Source of the DNA: Clostridia bacterium
GTDB lineage: Bacteria; Bacillota; Clostridia; Christensenellales; CAG-138
DNA: 35,638 nt
Direction of reading: 5' to 3'
NCBI GenBank assembly: GCA_017395105.1
Contig: JAFPWD010000030.1
Coordinates: forward strand, 1 to 35,638
Part shown: positions 26,444 through 33,770 of the stretch, in pieces
Position numbering within the stretch: the first letter of the stretch is position 1
Layout: each line of letters starts with the position of its first letter
Notes under the pieces: model-generated
Databases searched by the model: none
What the model saw: the letters and a program-made list of their open reading frames with translations, nothing else
What the model was told of the DNA's origin: nothing
Made by a program: the position numbers and the translations under genes

Positions 26444-26971
26444 TTAACCGATAACGTAGAGCCAGATAACTTCATCACCGTTGCTTACGGTAGTTTTATC
26501 ATACGATCCCGTTACTTCGCTGCCGTTGATCTTGAGGACCCAGCGGCTGCTTTCGCCGCAGTCGCCGTTTGCAATGCCCTGGAATGTAACCTCGCTCTCG
26601 GAAACGAGCTTTGCTTCAACGCCGTAAACGCTGTTGAAAACATCGAAGGGGGCGGAAACGGGGGAGTCCTTGGGGAATGTTACGCCCGCTTTCTTAATAA
26701 GAAGACCGTTGTTCGAAAGCTTGCTCATAACGTCTGCGGAGAGCTTGCCGCTCGAATAGGCGGCGGTGGCGTCAACCGTGAAGGTAACGACCGCAACGTT
26801 GGGGCTGAGTGTTGATGAGGGGGCGTTGGTTTTGGCGGGTGCTGCGGTAGGGCTGCTGCTATTGTTACCGCCTTCGTTATGCTTGCTTTCGCCTTTATTG
26901 CAGGCGGCAAAGGAAAGCAGCAAAGCTGCTGCAAGCATAATTGCGATGACGGGTTTTAAATAGGATCTCAT
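26444..26971 (-). CDS. DUF4430-like lipoprotein
   Basis: A protein of 175 residues with a lipobox SFAAC (Cys24) after a hydrophobic signal, then a Ser/Asn/Pro/Thr linker of about 35 residues and a single C-terminal domain. The C-terminal pattern, with WVLKINGSEV near residues 145-154 and DEVIWLYV at the end, matches DUF4430, which is related to cobalamin-binding and ubiquitin-like beta-grasp folds. The protein is likely displayed on the outer membrane face. Ligand binding is possible but not shown. It starts after AAGGAG, and its promoter is at 27034-27062. Confidence 0.85.
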   Translation of the reverse strand: MRSYLKPVIAIMLAAALLLSFAACNKGESKHNEGGNNSSSPTAAPAKTNAPSSTLSPNVAVVTFTVDATAAYSSGKLSADVMSKLSNNGLLIKKAGVTFPKDSPVSAPFDVFNSVYGVEAKLVSESEVTFQGIANGDCGESSRWVLKINGSEVTGSYDKTTVSNGDEVIWLYVIG

Positions 26972-27001
26972 TCTAATAACTCCTTATTTCTTTGATTGTT
27001 G

Positions 27002-27058
27002 CAATCGGACGTATCGATGCCGACAACAGCGGTATTCTACAATATTATAGTCCGATTG
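27002..27058. repeat. 9-bp inverted repeat spanning the DUF4430-like gene promoter
   Basis: CAATCGGAC (27002-27010) and GTCCGATTG (27050-27058) are exact inverse copies 39 bp apart. One arm overlaps the -35 and the other lies in the leader. It could be a pair of operator half-sites with DNA looping, or the closing stem of a leader structure if transcription starts further upstream. Confidence 0.45.
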
Positions 27059-27062
27059 TCAA
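27034..27062 (-). promoter_or_regulatory. Sigma-A promoter of the DUF4430-like lipoprotein
   Basis: Minus-strand TTGACA (27062-27057), a 17-bp spacer and TAGAAT (27039-27034), with a leader of about 55 nt before the start codon. Confidence 0.7.
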
Positions 27063-27109
27063 TGATTTGAGCCATATATTGCGGCGCAGAACAAAGAATA
27101 ACGAGTTAT

Positions 27110-27126
27110 GCTCGGAGGCTCCGAGC
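27110..27126 (-). terminator. Hairpin at the end of the XRE operon
   Basis: GCTCGGA/TCCGAGC with a three-base loop directly abuts the XRE stop codon, followed by a second small palindrome ATAACGAGTTAT (27099-27110). The U-run is poor, so it is a weak or factor-assisted terminator. Confidence 0.4.
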
Positions 27127-27342
27127 TCAGTCATCAAAATAAAACAATTCTTCAAATTTTTTATCGAGCGCGATGCAGAGAATGAGAGCCAGCTTTGCAG
27201 TCGGGTTGAATTGTCCCGTTTCAATGGAGCTTATCGTGTTTCTTGAAACGCCGACCATCTCGGCAAGCTCGGCTTGCGAAAGGCTTGCCTCCTGACGCGC
27301 CTGTTTGAGGTTGTTTTTCAAAACAAGGGTTTCGATGCCCAT
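27127..27342 (-). CDS. XRE-family helix-turn-helix regulator
   Basis: A protein of 71 residues that is almost only a DNA-binding domain. The HTH is clear: LSQAELAEMVGVSRNTISSIETGQFNPT (about 22-49), followed by the usual C-terminal helix ending EELFYFDD. Such stand-alone YozG-like regulators often repress their own operon. The ATG at 27342 follows GAGGTGA. It is last in a four-gene operon, 11 bp after the third small membrane protein, and the promoter of that operon carries three copies of a palindromic site that this protein probably binds. Confidence 0.93.
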   Translation of the reverse strand: MGIETLVLKNNLKQARQEASLSQAELAEMVGVSRNTISSIETGQFNPTAKLALILCIALDKKFEELFYFDD

Positions 27343-27353
27343 TTTTCACCTCA

Positions 27354-27686
27354 TTATTTCCATTCAAAAAAATTGCCTAAAAAGAGCAGCAGCACAAGTA
27401 GAAAGATCAGCGTTCTGAGTGCAATAGCTATCTTATAGCGTTTCTTTTTCAGCTGAATAGACTTATAGATCTCTTCGGCGCACCGTATTCCCGCAGCTAT
27501 CAGCCAAATTGCGCTGAGCGCGGCCGGGTGAACGCCCTTTGCTTTCAGCGCGAAATAGAGTATAGTGCAGAGCAGGCAGCCTACTATGGCGCCGAAGCTG
27601 CCTGCTTTATCGGCTATAGAGCGGCTGCGTTCATCGGAAAAAACGCCTTCCATTCTTGCTTTTTCAAGTATCTCTTCTCTTTTCAT
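27354..27686 (-). CDS. Small membrane protein, DUF6442-like (paralog 3)
   Basis: A protein of 110 residues beginning MKREEILEKARMEG and containing DERSRSIADKAGSFGAIVG, followed by four hydrophobic segments. The N-terminal cytoplasmic K-x-E-I-L-E-K-A motif and the D-E-R-x-x-x-I/V-x-x-K/Q-A/G block recur in the two upstream proteins, so the three are paralogs. From memory, this resembles the family catalogued as DUF6442, frequently next to XRE regulators; I could not check this. Role unknown. It lies 41 bp after paralog 2. Confidence 0.8.
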   Translation of the reverse strand: MKREEILEKARMEGVFSDERSRSIADKAGSFGAIVGCLLCTILYFALKAKGVHPAALSAIWLIAAGIRCAEEIYKSIQLKKKRYKIAIALRTLIFLLVLLLFLGNFFEWK

Positions 27687-27727
27687 GGGTTTCTATCCTC
27701 GCTCTTTTGTTCCTTCTTTGCCATAGC

Positions 27728-28066
27728 TTATTTTTTGATGACCATTATCACAAATATGGCGACGAAACCGAGAAACAAAACGCAGTAAAGTATGCCGAGC
27801 GGCAAAAACGGCTTTTTCCGCACCTTAAAAGCCTTGAACATACAGTCCGCCGCCTGCATACCGGTCCAGATCAGCCAACAGGTCGTTCCAACGAGCGGAT
27901 CTATACCGCTGAAAATGTAGCTTGCCAAATTGATAAGCATGCACAGCATTCCGCCGATGGAGAAAGCGACAGCAGAGCCCTGCACCGCAAGCTTTTGCTC
28001 GCGCTCGTCGAAGCCGGTTTTCCCGCTCTCTTCCTGCGCTTTTTTTAGAAGATCATCTTTGTTCAT
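27728..28066 (-). CDS. Small membrane protein, DUF6442-like (paralog 2)
   Basis: A protein of 112 residues starting MNKDDLLKKAQEE, with FDEREQKLAVQGSAVAFSIGG and four predicted helices (for example AVAFSIGGMLCMLINLASYIF and LGILYCVLFLGFVAIFVIMVI). It has the same layout as its neighbours but low identity beyond the N-terminal motif. AAGGAGG lies upstream of the ATG at 28066. The function is not known. Second gene of the operon. Confidence 0.8.
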   Translation of the reverse strand: MNKDDLLKKAQEESGKTGFDEREQKLAVQGSAVAFSIGGMLCMLINLASYIFSGIDPLVGTTCWLIWTGMQAADCMFKAFKVRKKPFLPLGILYCVLFLGFVAIFVIMVIKK

Positions 28067-28107
28067 TTAGCTTCCTCCTTTACATTCATTGAATAATCAT
28101 TGTTTCA

Positions 28108-28440
28108 TCATTTTATCAGATCGAGAAAATGAGCCACCGCAAGCGCTGCGGCGAAAACGAGCAAAATACCGCCCATAACCATCTCATGCACCCGCTTCAG
28201 CTTTATCCCGCGATAAAGGAACATGGTGCCTAAAATCGTGAAGCATATCGCGCCGGGAAGCGGAACGGTGTACCTTCTATGCCTCACGCGATCGGCAATC
28301 ACGAAGAAAACGCAAGCGAATACACCCGCTAAGCTTGCACAAAAACCCGCCTTGTCGATAACGGCAAGCGAACGCTCGTCCTCGCCCTGAGCATCGGTGT
28401 TGCTCCGTCTCGCTTTCTCAAGAATCTCATCCTTTTTCAT
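28108..28440 (-). CDS. Small membrane protein, DUF6442-like (paralog 1)
   Basis: A protein of 110 residues from ATG 28440 (MKKDEILEKARRSN), chosen because it aligns with both paralogs and follows AAGGAGA; the in-frame start at 28491 lies too close to the predicted transcription start. The motif DERSLAVIDKAGFCASLAG and four hydrophobic segments follow. First gene of the operon, downstream of the promoter at 28506-28534. The function is not known. Confidence 0.8.
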   Translation of the reverse strand: MKKDEILEKARRSNTDAQGEDERSLAVIDKAGFCASLAGVFACVFFVIADRVRHRRYTVPLPGAICFTILGTMFLYRGIKLKRVHEMVMGGILLVFAAALAVAHFLDLIK

Positions 28441-28488
28441 TGTGAAATTATCTCCTTTTGAATCATTGATAAAACCAAACAGCGCTGC

Positions 28489-28557
28489 CAAGTTTTGTTG
28501 TCAATATTATACGCACGCCAAGTAAACTTGTCAACACCTTTTGCCAAGTTTACTTGG
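28489..28557 (-). promoter_or_regulatory. Operator array of the XRE operon
   Basis: Three related sites: CAAGTTTTGTTG (28489-28500, degenerate, 10 of 12 bases shared with the third), CAAGTAAACTTG (28519-28530, arms perfect) and CAAGTTTACTTG (28545-28556, extended to CCAAGT/ACTTGG). The middle copy overlaps the -35, the first lies after the -10, and the third is upstream. This is a typical layout for autorepression by a dimeric XRE protein. Confidence 0.75.
28506..28534 (-). promoter_or_regulatory. Exact consensus sigma-A promoter of the XRE operon
   Basis: Minus-strand TTGACA (28534-28529), a 17-bp spacer and TATAAT (28511-28506). Such a strong promoter would need repression, which fits the overlapping operators. 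Confidence 0.85.
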
Positions 28558-28596
28558 ATATATTTCCTGAGCGACTTGTGGCAATACTTCTGAAAA

Positions 28597-28625
28597 TGCA
28601 AAAGCGGTCCGCTTCCCGAACCGCT
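28597..28625 (-). terminator. Terminator of the ABC exporter operon
   Basis: AGCGGT (28603-28608) and ACCGCT (28620-28625) form the stem; on the minus strand TTTGCATTTT follows. It lies about 50 bp after the exporter stop. Between them are two direct copies of CATTATGAATT (28644-28654 and 28659-28669). Confidence 0.6.
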
Positions 28626-28675
28626 TTCGCAACAAAAATTATGCATTATGAATTATACATTATGAATTGCTTGCA

Positions 28676-30631
28676 TCAGCTCAGCTCAAACGCGCCCGTA
28701 TAGAGCTTGTAGTATCTGCCCCTCTGCGCTATAAGCTCCTTATGGTCGCCGCGCTCGATTATCTTTCCATGCTCGAGCACCATTATCGCATTCGAGTTGC
28801 GAACGGTGGAGAGGCGGTGGGCGATAACGAACACGGTGCGCCCGCGCATAAGCTCATCCATGCCGCGCTCGATATGCGCCTCGGTGCGCGTATCTATGGA
28901 GCTGGTCGCCTCGTCGAGTATCAGCACCGGCGGGTCGGCGATCGCCGCACGAGCTATCGCAAGAAGCTGGCGCTGACCCTGCGAGAGGTTCTCGCCATCG
29001 TCCACGATCATGGTATCGTACCCCTCGGGAAGATGCATAATGAACGAATGTGCGTTTGCAAGCTTAGCCGCCTTTTCCACTTCCTCGTCCGTTGCATACT
29101 TCCTGCCGAAGCGGATGTTTTCTCGAACCGTGCCGGTGAAAAGATGCGTGTCCTGCAAAACCATCGCAAGGCTTCGCCTCAGATCGTCCTTCGCTATCTC
29201 GCGAATATTGAAGCCGTCATAGGTGATCTCGCCATCCTGAATGTCGTAGAAGCGGTTGATAAGATTGGTGATCGTGGTCTTGCCCGCGCCCGTTGAGCCT
29301 ACAAAGGCGATCTTTTGCCCCGGTTTTGCGTACAGGCTTATATCGTCAAGCACGATCTTTTCGCCGTCATAGCTGAAGGTAACGTCCTTGAAGATAACGT
29401 GTCCACGAACCCTCGTAAGCTCGCCCTCGGGCGTTTTCCATGCCCAGCAGTCAGTTCGCTCCGAACACTCCTCAAGCTCGCCGTTTTCACCAATCCTCGC
29501 GTTCACAAGGCGAATCATGCCTTCGTCCTCCTCGGGCTGTTCGTCTATAAGCGCGAAGATTCGCTCCGCGCCCGCAAGCGCGGCAAGAATGGAGTTGAAC
29601 TGCTGGCTCATCATGGTTATTGGCTGGGCAAAGTTGCGGGTGTATTGCAGGAATGTGATCAGCTCACCCACGCTCAAGGCGATAAGCGCATGGGCGTTGC
29701 CCTTGATCGCGGCAACCACCATCAGCGCACCGATAACGGCCGTTATCGCGTACTGGATGTAGCTCAGATTTCCCATGATGGGCATTAGTATGCTCGCCCA
29801 TGTATTCGCTCCGGCCTCTGCCTTGCGAAGATTATCATTCAGCTCCGCAAAGCGCGTATTTATCTTTTCCTCGCGGCAGAATACTTTCACAACCTTCTGC
29901 CCCTCGGTCATTTCCTCAATATAGCCGTTTGCAACGCCGAGTGCCGCCTGACGCTTCTTATAGAAAGCTCCGCTGCGCTTGCCGAGCGTTTTCACAACGA
30001 ATATCATCAAAACGAGCATAATGATCGTGATCACCGTCAGCGCCGGGGAGAGGTCGACCATCATCACGAAAACGCTTGTAACGCGGAAAAAGCTGTTTAT
30101 AAGGTTCGGAACGCTCTGCCCGAGCATCTCGCGCATGCTGTCGGTGTCGTTGGTGTAGCGGCTCATTATCTCGCCGTGCGTATGGCTGTCGAAATACTTG
30201 ATCGGCAGCTTTTGCATCTTTGCAAACATTTCGGTGCGGATGTCGTAGAGTATGCCTGTGGACACCTTGAGCATAAGCCTTGAATGAATATAGATGCACA
30301 CGGCTCCGAGCGCATAAACTGCGCCCATCTTGATGATGGCGGTCACGAAGCGGCTCCATGCCTCGGCTGTTGCGCCGTTTTTGACCATCGGAGTCAGGTG
30401 ATCATCGATTATCGGCTTGAGCTGCGCCGTGCCGTAGACGTTTGCCTCGGCGGCGGCGATGATGCAGATCGTGACGATTATCAGCGTAAGCAAATACGGC
30501 TTAAAATACTTGAGAAGGCGCAGAAAAGTGCCCTTAGTGTTCTTTGGCTTGGCGAATTTGGGGCCGCCGCGCATTCCCGGGCCGCGTGCCACGGTTTCGG
30601 ATGCCTTGGGAGCTTTGGGATTGCCGCTCAT
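28676..30631 (-). CDS. ABC exporter half-transporter, canonical ATPase site (heterodimer subunit 2)
   Basis: A protein of 651 residues: a basic Gly/Pro-rich N-terminal tail of about 35 residues, a six-helix type IV membrane domain and a C-terminal nucleotide-binding domain. Walker A is GSTGAGKT (445-452), the signature is LSQGQRQLLAIARA, Walker B ends in catalytic Glu574 (LILDEATSSID), and the switch His605 is in VIAHRLSTV. All are intact. It should pair with the neighbouring half-transporter, as LmrCD or TM287/288 do, to export drugs, lipids or peptides. The start overlaps the neighbour's stop (ATGA). Confidence 0.95.
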   Translation of the reverse strand: MSGNPKAPKASETVARGPGMRGGPKFAKPKNTKGTFLRLLKYFKPYLLTLIIVTICIIAAAEANVYGTAQLKPIIDDHLTPMVKNGATAEAWSRFVTAIIKMGAVYALGAVCIYIHSRLMLKVSTGILYDIRTEMFAKMQKLPIKYFDSHTHGEIMSRYTNDTDSMREMLGQSVPNLINSFFRVTSVFVMMVDLSPALTVITIIMLVLMIFVVKTLGKRSGAFYKKRQAALGVANGYIEEMTEGQKVVKVFCREEKINTRFAELNDNLRKAEAGANTWASILMPIMGNLSYIQYAITAVIGALMVVAAIKGNAHALIALSVGELITFLQYTRNFAQPITMMSQQFNSILAALAGAERIFALIDEQPEEDEGMIRLVNARIGENGELEECSERTDCWAWKTPEGELTRVRGHVIFKDVTFSYDGEKIVLDDISLYAKPGQKIAFVGSTGAGKTTITNLINRFYDIQDGEITYDGFNIREIAKDDLRRSLAMVLQDTHLFTGTVRENIRFGRKYATDEEVEKAAKLANAHSFIMHLPEGYDTMIVDDGENLSQGQRQLLAIARAAIADPPVLILDEATSSIDTRTEAHIERGMDELMRGRTVFVIAHRLSTVRNSNAIMVLEHGKIIERGDHKELIAQRGRYYKLYTGAFELS

Positions 30632-32367
30632 TCCTCGTCGCCTCCTTTCATCTGGGATTCATAGACTTCTCTATAGATATCGTTGGTTTCAAGCAGTCTT
30701 TCGGGTGTATCGAAGGCCACAAGCCTGCCGTCGTCGAGCACCATCACGCGGTCTGCATCCATAACGGATGCGATGCGCTGCGCGATGATGAAGGTTGTGG
30801 TTCCTTTCAGCTCGGTGCGAAGTGCTTTTCTTATCGAAGCATCGGTCGCGGTGTCGCAGGCGCTCGTGGAGTCGTCGAGTATGACCACCTTGGGATTCTT
30901 GAGCAGCGCCCTCGCGATGCAGAGGCGCTGCTTCTGGCCGCCCGAAACGTTTACGCCGCCCTGCCCGAGATCGGTCTGATAGCCGTTTGGAAAGCTCATT
31001 ATGAAGTCGTGTGCACATGCGGCGCGGCAGGCGGCCTCAATCTGCTCCTGAGTGGCGTTCTCGTTGCCCCAGCGCAGGTTTTCCTCGATGGTGCCGCTGA
31101 AAAGAAGGTTCGTTTGAAGCACCATTGCCACCTGATCGCGCAGGGTGTGGAGCTTATATTCGCGAACGTCGCGCCCGCCCACTCGAACGCTTCCCTCGAG
31201 CACCTCGTAAAGGCGCGGGATGAGCTGAACGAGCGTTGTTTTCGCAGAGCCGGTGCCGCCGATTATGCCGATGGTCTCGCCCGAGCGAACCGAGAAATTC
31301 ACGCCTGAGAGTGTGAGATTATCGGGATTCTTTGAATAGGAGAAGTTGACGTTTTCAAACTCAACGCTGCCGTCCGCGACTTTGAGATCGGGATCGGCCT
31401 CATCGTCGTTTATATCTATCTTTTCATCGAGCACCTCGGCAATGCGCTTCTGGGAAGCCCTCGTTATGATGAAGCTTACGAACACCATCGAGAGCATCAT
31501 AACGCTTGCGAGGATCTGCCCTATATACGCAAGAAAGCCCGAGAGATCGCCAACCTTCATCTTGCCGCCCACGATGAGCTGACCGCCGAAGAAGCAGACG
31601 GCGACCATCGCGGCGTAGAAGATGAACTGCGAGATAGGATTGTTCCAAATAACTATGCGCTCGGCGGCGAGCTGCGCCTTCTTGAGCGCAAGCGCGGATT
31701 CGTTGAAGCTGACCTTTTCATCCTCGCCCTTGACGAATGCCTTGACTACGCGGATGGCGATAAGGTTTTCCTGAACCCTCGCATTCATCAGATCGAGCTT
31801 TTTGAGCATCCTTTCAAAGAAGGGATGCGCGATCAAAACGATTGAGAACATAACGATGGCGAGTAGGGGGATGGTGACCGCGAAAACGAGTGCGAGCCGT
31901 GCGTTCACGGCAACGGCAAACACGAACGCGGTTATCATAATGATGAAGTTGCGAACCGTCATCCTTATCAGCATCGTGTAAAGGTTTTGAATGTTCGTAA
32001 CGTCCGTGGTGAGCCTCGTAACGATGCTTGCGGAGGAGAATTTATCCACGTTTGCAAAGGAAAAATCCTGAACCTTAGTGAAGAGCATATTGCGAAGATT
32101 CATCGCAAAACCCGTGCCGGCAACGGCGGCGAGACGGGCGCAGAGTGCGCCTGTGATCAGCGCAAAAACCGCCATAAGCAGCATCAGCGCTCCGTATTTG
32201 ATGATTATGTTGATGTTCGGAACGGCAACGTCGATGCCCTCGTTTATGAGCTTGGTCATATAGAAGGGGATCATTATCTCAAGCACGCCCTCGAGTATTA
32301 TCATGAACGATGCGCCGAGCGATTGCCGGCCGTAGCCCCGGACGGCGGGGAAAAACTTTCTAAGCAT
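30628..32367 (-). CDS. ABC exporter half-transporter, degenerate ATPase site (heterodimer subunit 1)
   Basis: A protein of 579 residues with a six-helix membrane domain and an NBD. Walker A reads GGTGSAKT (about 370-377, Ala in place of the last Gly). The catalytic Glu is replaced by Asp499 (LDDSTSACD) and the switch His by Gln530 (IIAQRIASV), while the signature VSGGQKQRLCIARA is intact. That is the pattern of the TM287-like subunit in heterodimeric exporters, where one ATP site is non-hydrolytic. It is encoded downstream of the marR-like gene and coupled to the canonical subunit. The substrate is unknown. Confidence 0.95.
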   Translation of the reverse strand: MLRKFFPAVRGYGRQSLGASFMIILEGVLEIMIPFYMTKLINEGIDVAVPNINIIIKYGALMLLMAVFALITGALCARLAAVAGTGFAMNLRNMLFTKVQDFSFANVDKFSSASIVTRLTTDVTNIQNLYTMLIRMTVRNFIIMITAFVFAVAVNARLALVFAVTIPLLAIVMFSIVLIAHPFFERMLKKLDLMNARVQENLIAIRVVKAFVKGEDEKVSFNESALALKKAQLAAERIVIWNNPISQFIFYAAMVAVCFFGGQLIVGGKMKVGDLSGFLAYIGQILASVMMLSMVFVSFIITRASQKRIAEVLDEKIDINDDEADPDLKVADGSVEFENVNFSYSKNPDNLTLSGVNFSVRSGETIGIIGGTGSAKTTLVQLIPRLYEVLEGSVRVGGRDVREYKLHTLRDQVAMVLQTNLLFSGTIEENLRWGNENATQEQIEAACRAACAHDFIMSFPNGYQTDLGQGGVNVSGGQKQRLCIARALLKNPKVVILDDSTSACDTATDASIRKALRTELKGTTTFIIAQRIASVMDADRVMVLDDGRLVAFDTPERLLETNDIYREVYESQMKGGDEE

Positions 32368-32399
32368 TTATAACTCCTTGTTTACTGCCATTTCTTGAT

Positions 32400-32900
32400 T
32401 TATTTATTTTTCTTATCGGATTCCGCGTTCACAAGCTGCGAAAGCTCAGCATTGTTCATCGAGCCAACTTCATCAGGCTCAAGATTAACTATAAGCCGCG
32501 TTATAAGCTCGTTCGTGAGCCGCTTTTCTTCCTCTGAAAAGCCCTGAAACATCCTTGCTTCAAGCCCGTCGAATACCACGCGGCAGTTTTTTGCGGCGGC
32601 GCTGCCCTCGCTCGTTACGCAAAGGCTGTTTGCCCGAAGATTGCCCTTGCAGACCTCCCTTTTCACGAAGCCCGAAGCCTCCATCCGCTTTATGCTTTGC
32701 GCAACGGAGGCGGGGGAAACCTGCATCTCCTCGGCCACCTCCGCCTGCGTGCAGCCGCGGTTGTTTTCGATGAATTCAAGCATCCTCATCTGTGCAGGTG
32801 GGATATAGTCCTCACCATGCGAGCGCAGATGCAGCAGCATCAGAAGATCGAGCCTGTGAAGCTGCCTTCCGATGGGGTATTTCTTTTTCAAAAAAAGCAC
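32400..32900 (-). CDS. MarR-family transcriptional regulator
   Basis: A protein of 166 residues with a winged helix: CTQAEVAEEMQVSPASVAQSIKRMEASGFVKRE (about 49-81), including the DNA-recognition helix, and the wing segment RANSLCVTSEGS. The start is GTG 32900; a TTG at 32891 gives a better ribosome-binding spacing and is possible. It probably represses the exporter operon that follows 32 bp later. Two palindromic sites at its own promoter are likely targets. The C-terminal extension is longer than in minimal MarR proteins. The inducing ligand is unknown. Confidence 0.92.
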   Translation of the reverse strand: MLFLKKKYPIGRQLHRLDLLMLLHLRSHGEDYIPPAQMRMLEFIENNRGCTQAEVAEEMQVSPASVAQSIKRMEASGFVKREVCKGNLRANSLCVTSEGSAAAKNCRVVFDGLEARMFQGFSEEEKRLTNELITRLIVNLEPDEVGSMNNAELSQLVNAESDKKNK

Positions 32901-32936
32901 CGCCTTTCCCGATACGAAAAGTTAATCGTTTGATTA

Positions 32937-32988
32937 TTAAGCGCCTAATATTTTATTCCCGTGCTCAAGGAATGTCAAGCGCTTAACA
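32937..32988 (-). promoter_or_regulatory. Two MarR-type operators at the exporter promoter
   Basis: ATTAAGCGCCTAAT (32936-32949) and TGTCAAGCGCTTAACA (32973-32988) share the core AAGCGC-TAA and are each palindromic with one mismatched pair. One covers the transcription start, the other the -35, so binding would block polymerase. Confidence 0.7.
32950..32978 (-). promoter_or_regulatory. Sigma-A promoter of the marR-exporter operon
   Basis: Minus-strand TTGACA (32978-32973), a 17-bp spacer and TAAAAT (32955-32950). The predicted leader is about 43 nt. Confidence 0.8.
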
Positions 32989-33058
32989 TTTGATGGCGGA
33001 AATATATTGCCAATGGAAGGATAAAGGCTGAGAGTGGAAAAACACCTTTTGTCTATCG

Positions 33059-33087
33059 TTGAAAATGCCGCGCTTTTACAATATAAT
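33059..33087 (+). promoter_or_regulatory. Sigma-A promoter of the DNA glycosylase gene
   Basis: TTGAAA (33059-33064), a 17-bp spacer and TATAAT (33082-33087). The leader is about 35 nt to the GTG at 33128. Confidence 0.7.
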
Positions 33088-33127
33088 AATGATAACGATA
33101 CTGCGTATGCGTTCGGGAGGTGAAGAG

Positions 33128-33607
33128 GTGACAGTTCATACGATACCGCCTGTATATGACGAAAATTCAAGAATACTGATCCTTGGCAGCTTTCCCTCCG
33201 TTAAATCAAGGGAGGCGGAATTCTTCTATGCCCATCCGCAAAATAGGTTTTACCGCGTGATCTCTGCGGTGCTTGAGGATGCCTTCCCCGAAACCACGGA
33301 GCAGCGCCGCGCCTTTCTTCTTCGTCATCGCATCGCCGTTTGGGACGTGATACGAAGCTGCGAGATAATCGGCTCATCGGATGCGAGCATCAAATGCCTT
33401 GAGGCGAACGATATCCGTCCGATACTCGAAAAAGCGAATATTGAGCGCATCTTTGTGAACGGCAAAACGGCCGAGAAGCTCTATATAAAGCATATCGAGC
33501 CTATCGTCGGCATCAAGGCTGTCATGCTCCCTTCAACAAGCCCCGCGAACGCCGCGTGGAGCCTTGAAAGGCTGACGGATGCTTGGCGGCGCATTCGAGT
33601 GGAGTAA
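33128..33607 (+). CDS. DNA-deoxyinosine glycosylase (UDG superfamily, family 6-like)
   Basis: A protein of 159 residues from GTG 33128, which has GGGAGG seven bases upstream; the longer ORF start at 33059 lies in the promoter. Motif A is ILGSFPSVKSREAEFFYAHPQN, with the LGSFPS and HPQN elements of the hypoxanthine-DNA glycosylase group, and the C-terminal LPSTSPANA corresponds to the motif C loop. Such enzymes remove hypoxanthine from deaminated adenine in DNA to start base-excision repair. The HPQNRFYR pairing of Asn with active-site geometry is typical. Monocistronic with its own promoter. Confidence 0.88.
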   Translation: MTVHTIPPVYDENSRILILGSFPSVKSREAEFFYAHPQNRFYRVISAVLEDAFPETTEQRRAFLLRHRIAVWDVIRSCEIIGSSDASIKCLEANDIRPILEKANIERIFVNGKTAEKLYIKHIEPIVGIKAVMLPSTSPANAAWSLERLTDAWRRIRVE

Positions 33608-33689
33608 CGGCCGAAACTCTGCCGCAATTCGCACATCAAAAGGCTGAACGAATGTACCGCGTTTTGGCAACATATTCGCAAAAAACAAG

Positions 33690-33718
33690 TTGACAAAGTG
33701 CGGATAATGCAATAGAAT
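33690..33718 (+). promoter_or_regulatory. Sigma-A promoter of the zinc-ribbon gene
   Basis: TTGACA (33690-33695), a 17-bp spacer and TAGAAT (33713-33718), about 50 bp before the ATG at 33771. Confidence 0.7.
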
Positions 33719-33770
33719 ACAATCAAGGGTATGCTACAGTATCATACAGCACCACAAAGGAGGAAAAATA

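Noticed and set aside
28644..28669. Two copies of CATTATGAATT as a possible CRISPR or att site
   Set aside because: Only two short AT-rich copies four bases apart, with no spacer structure and no integrase nearby.
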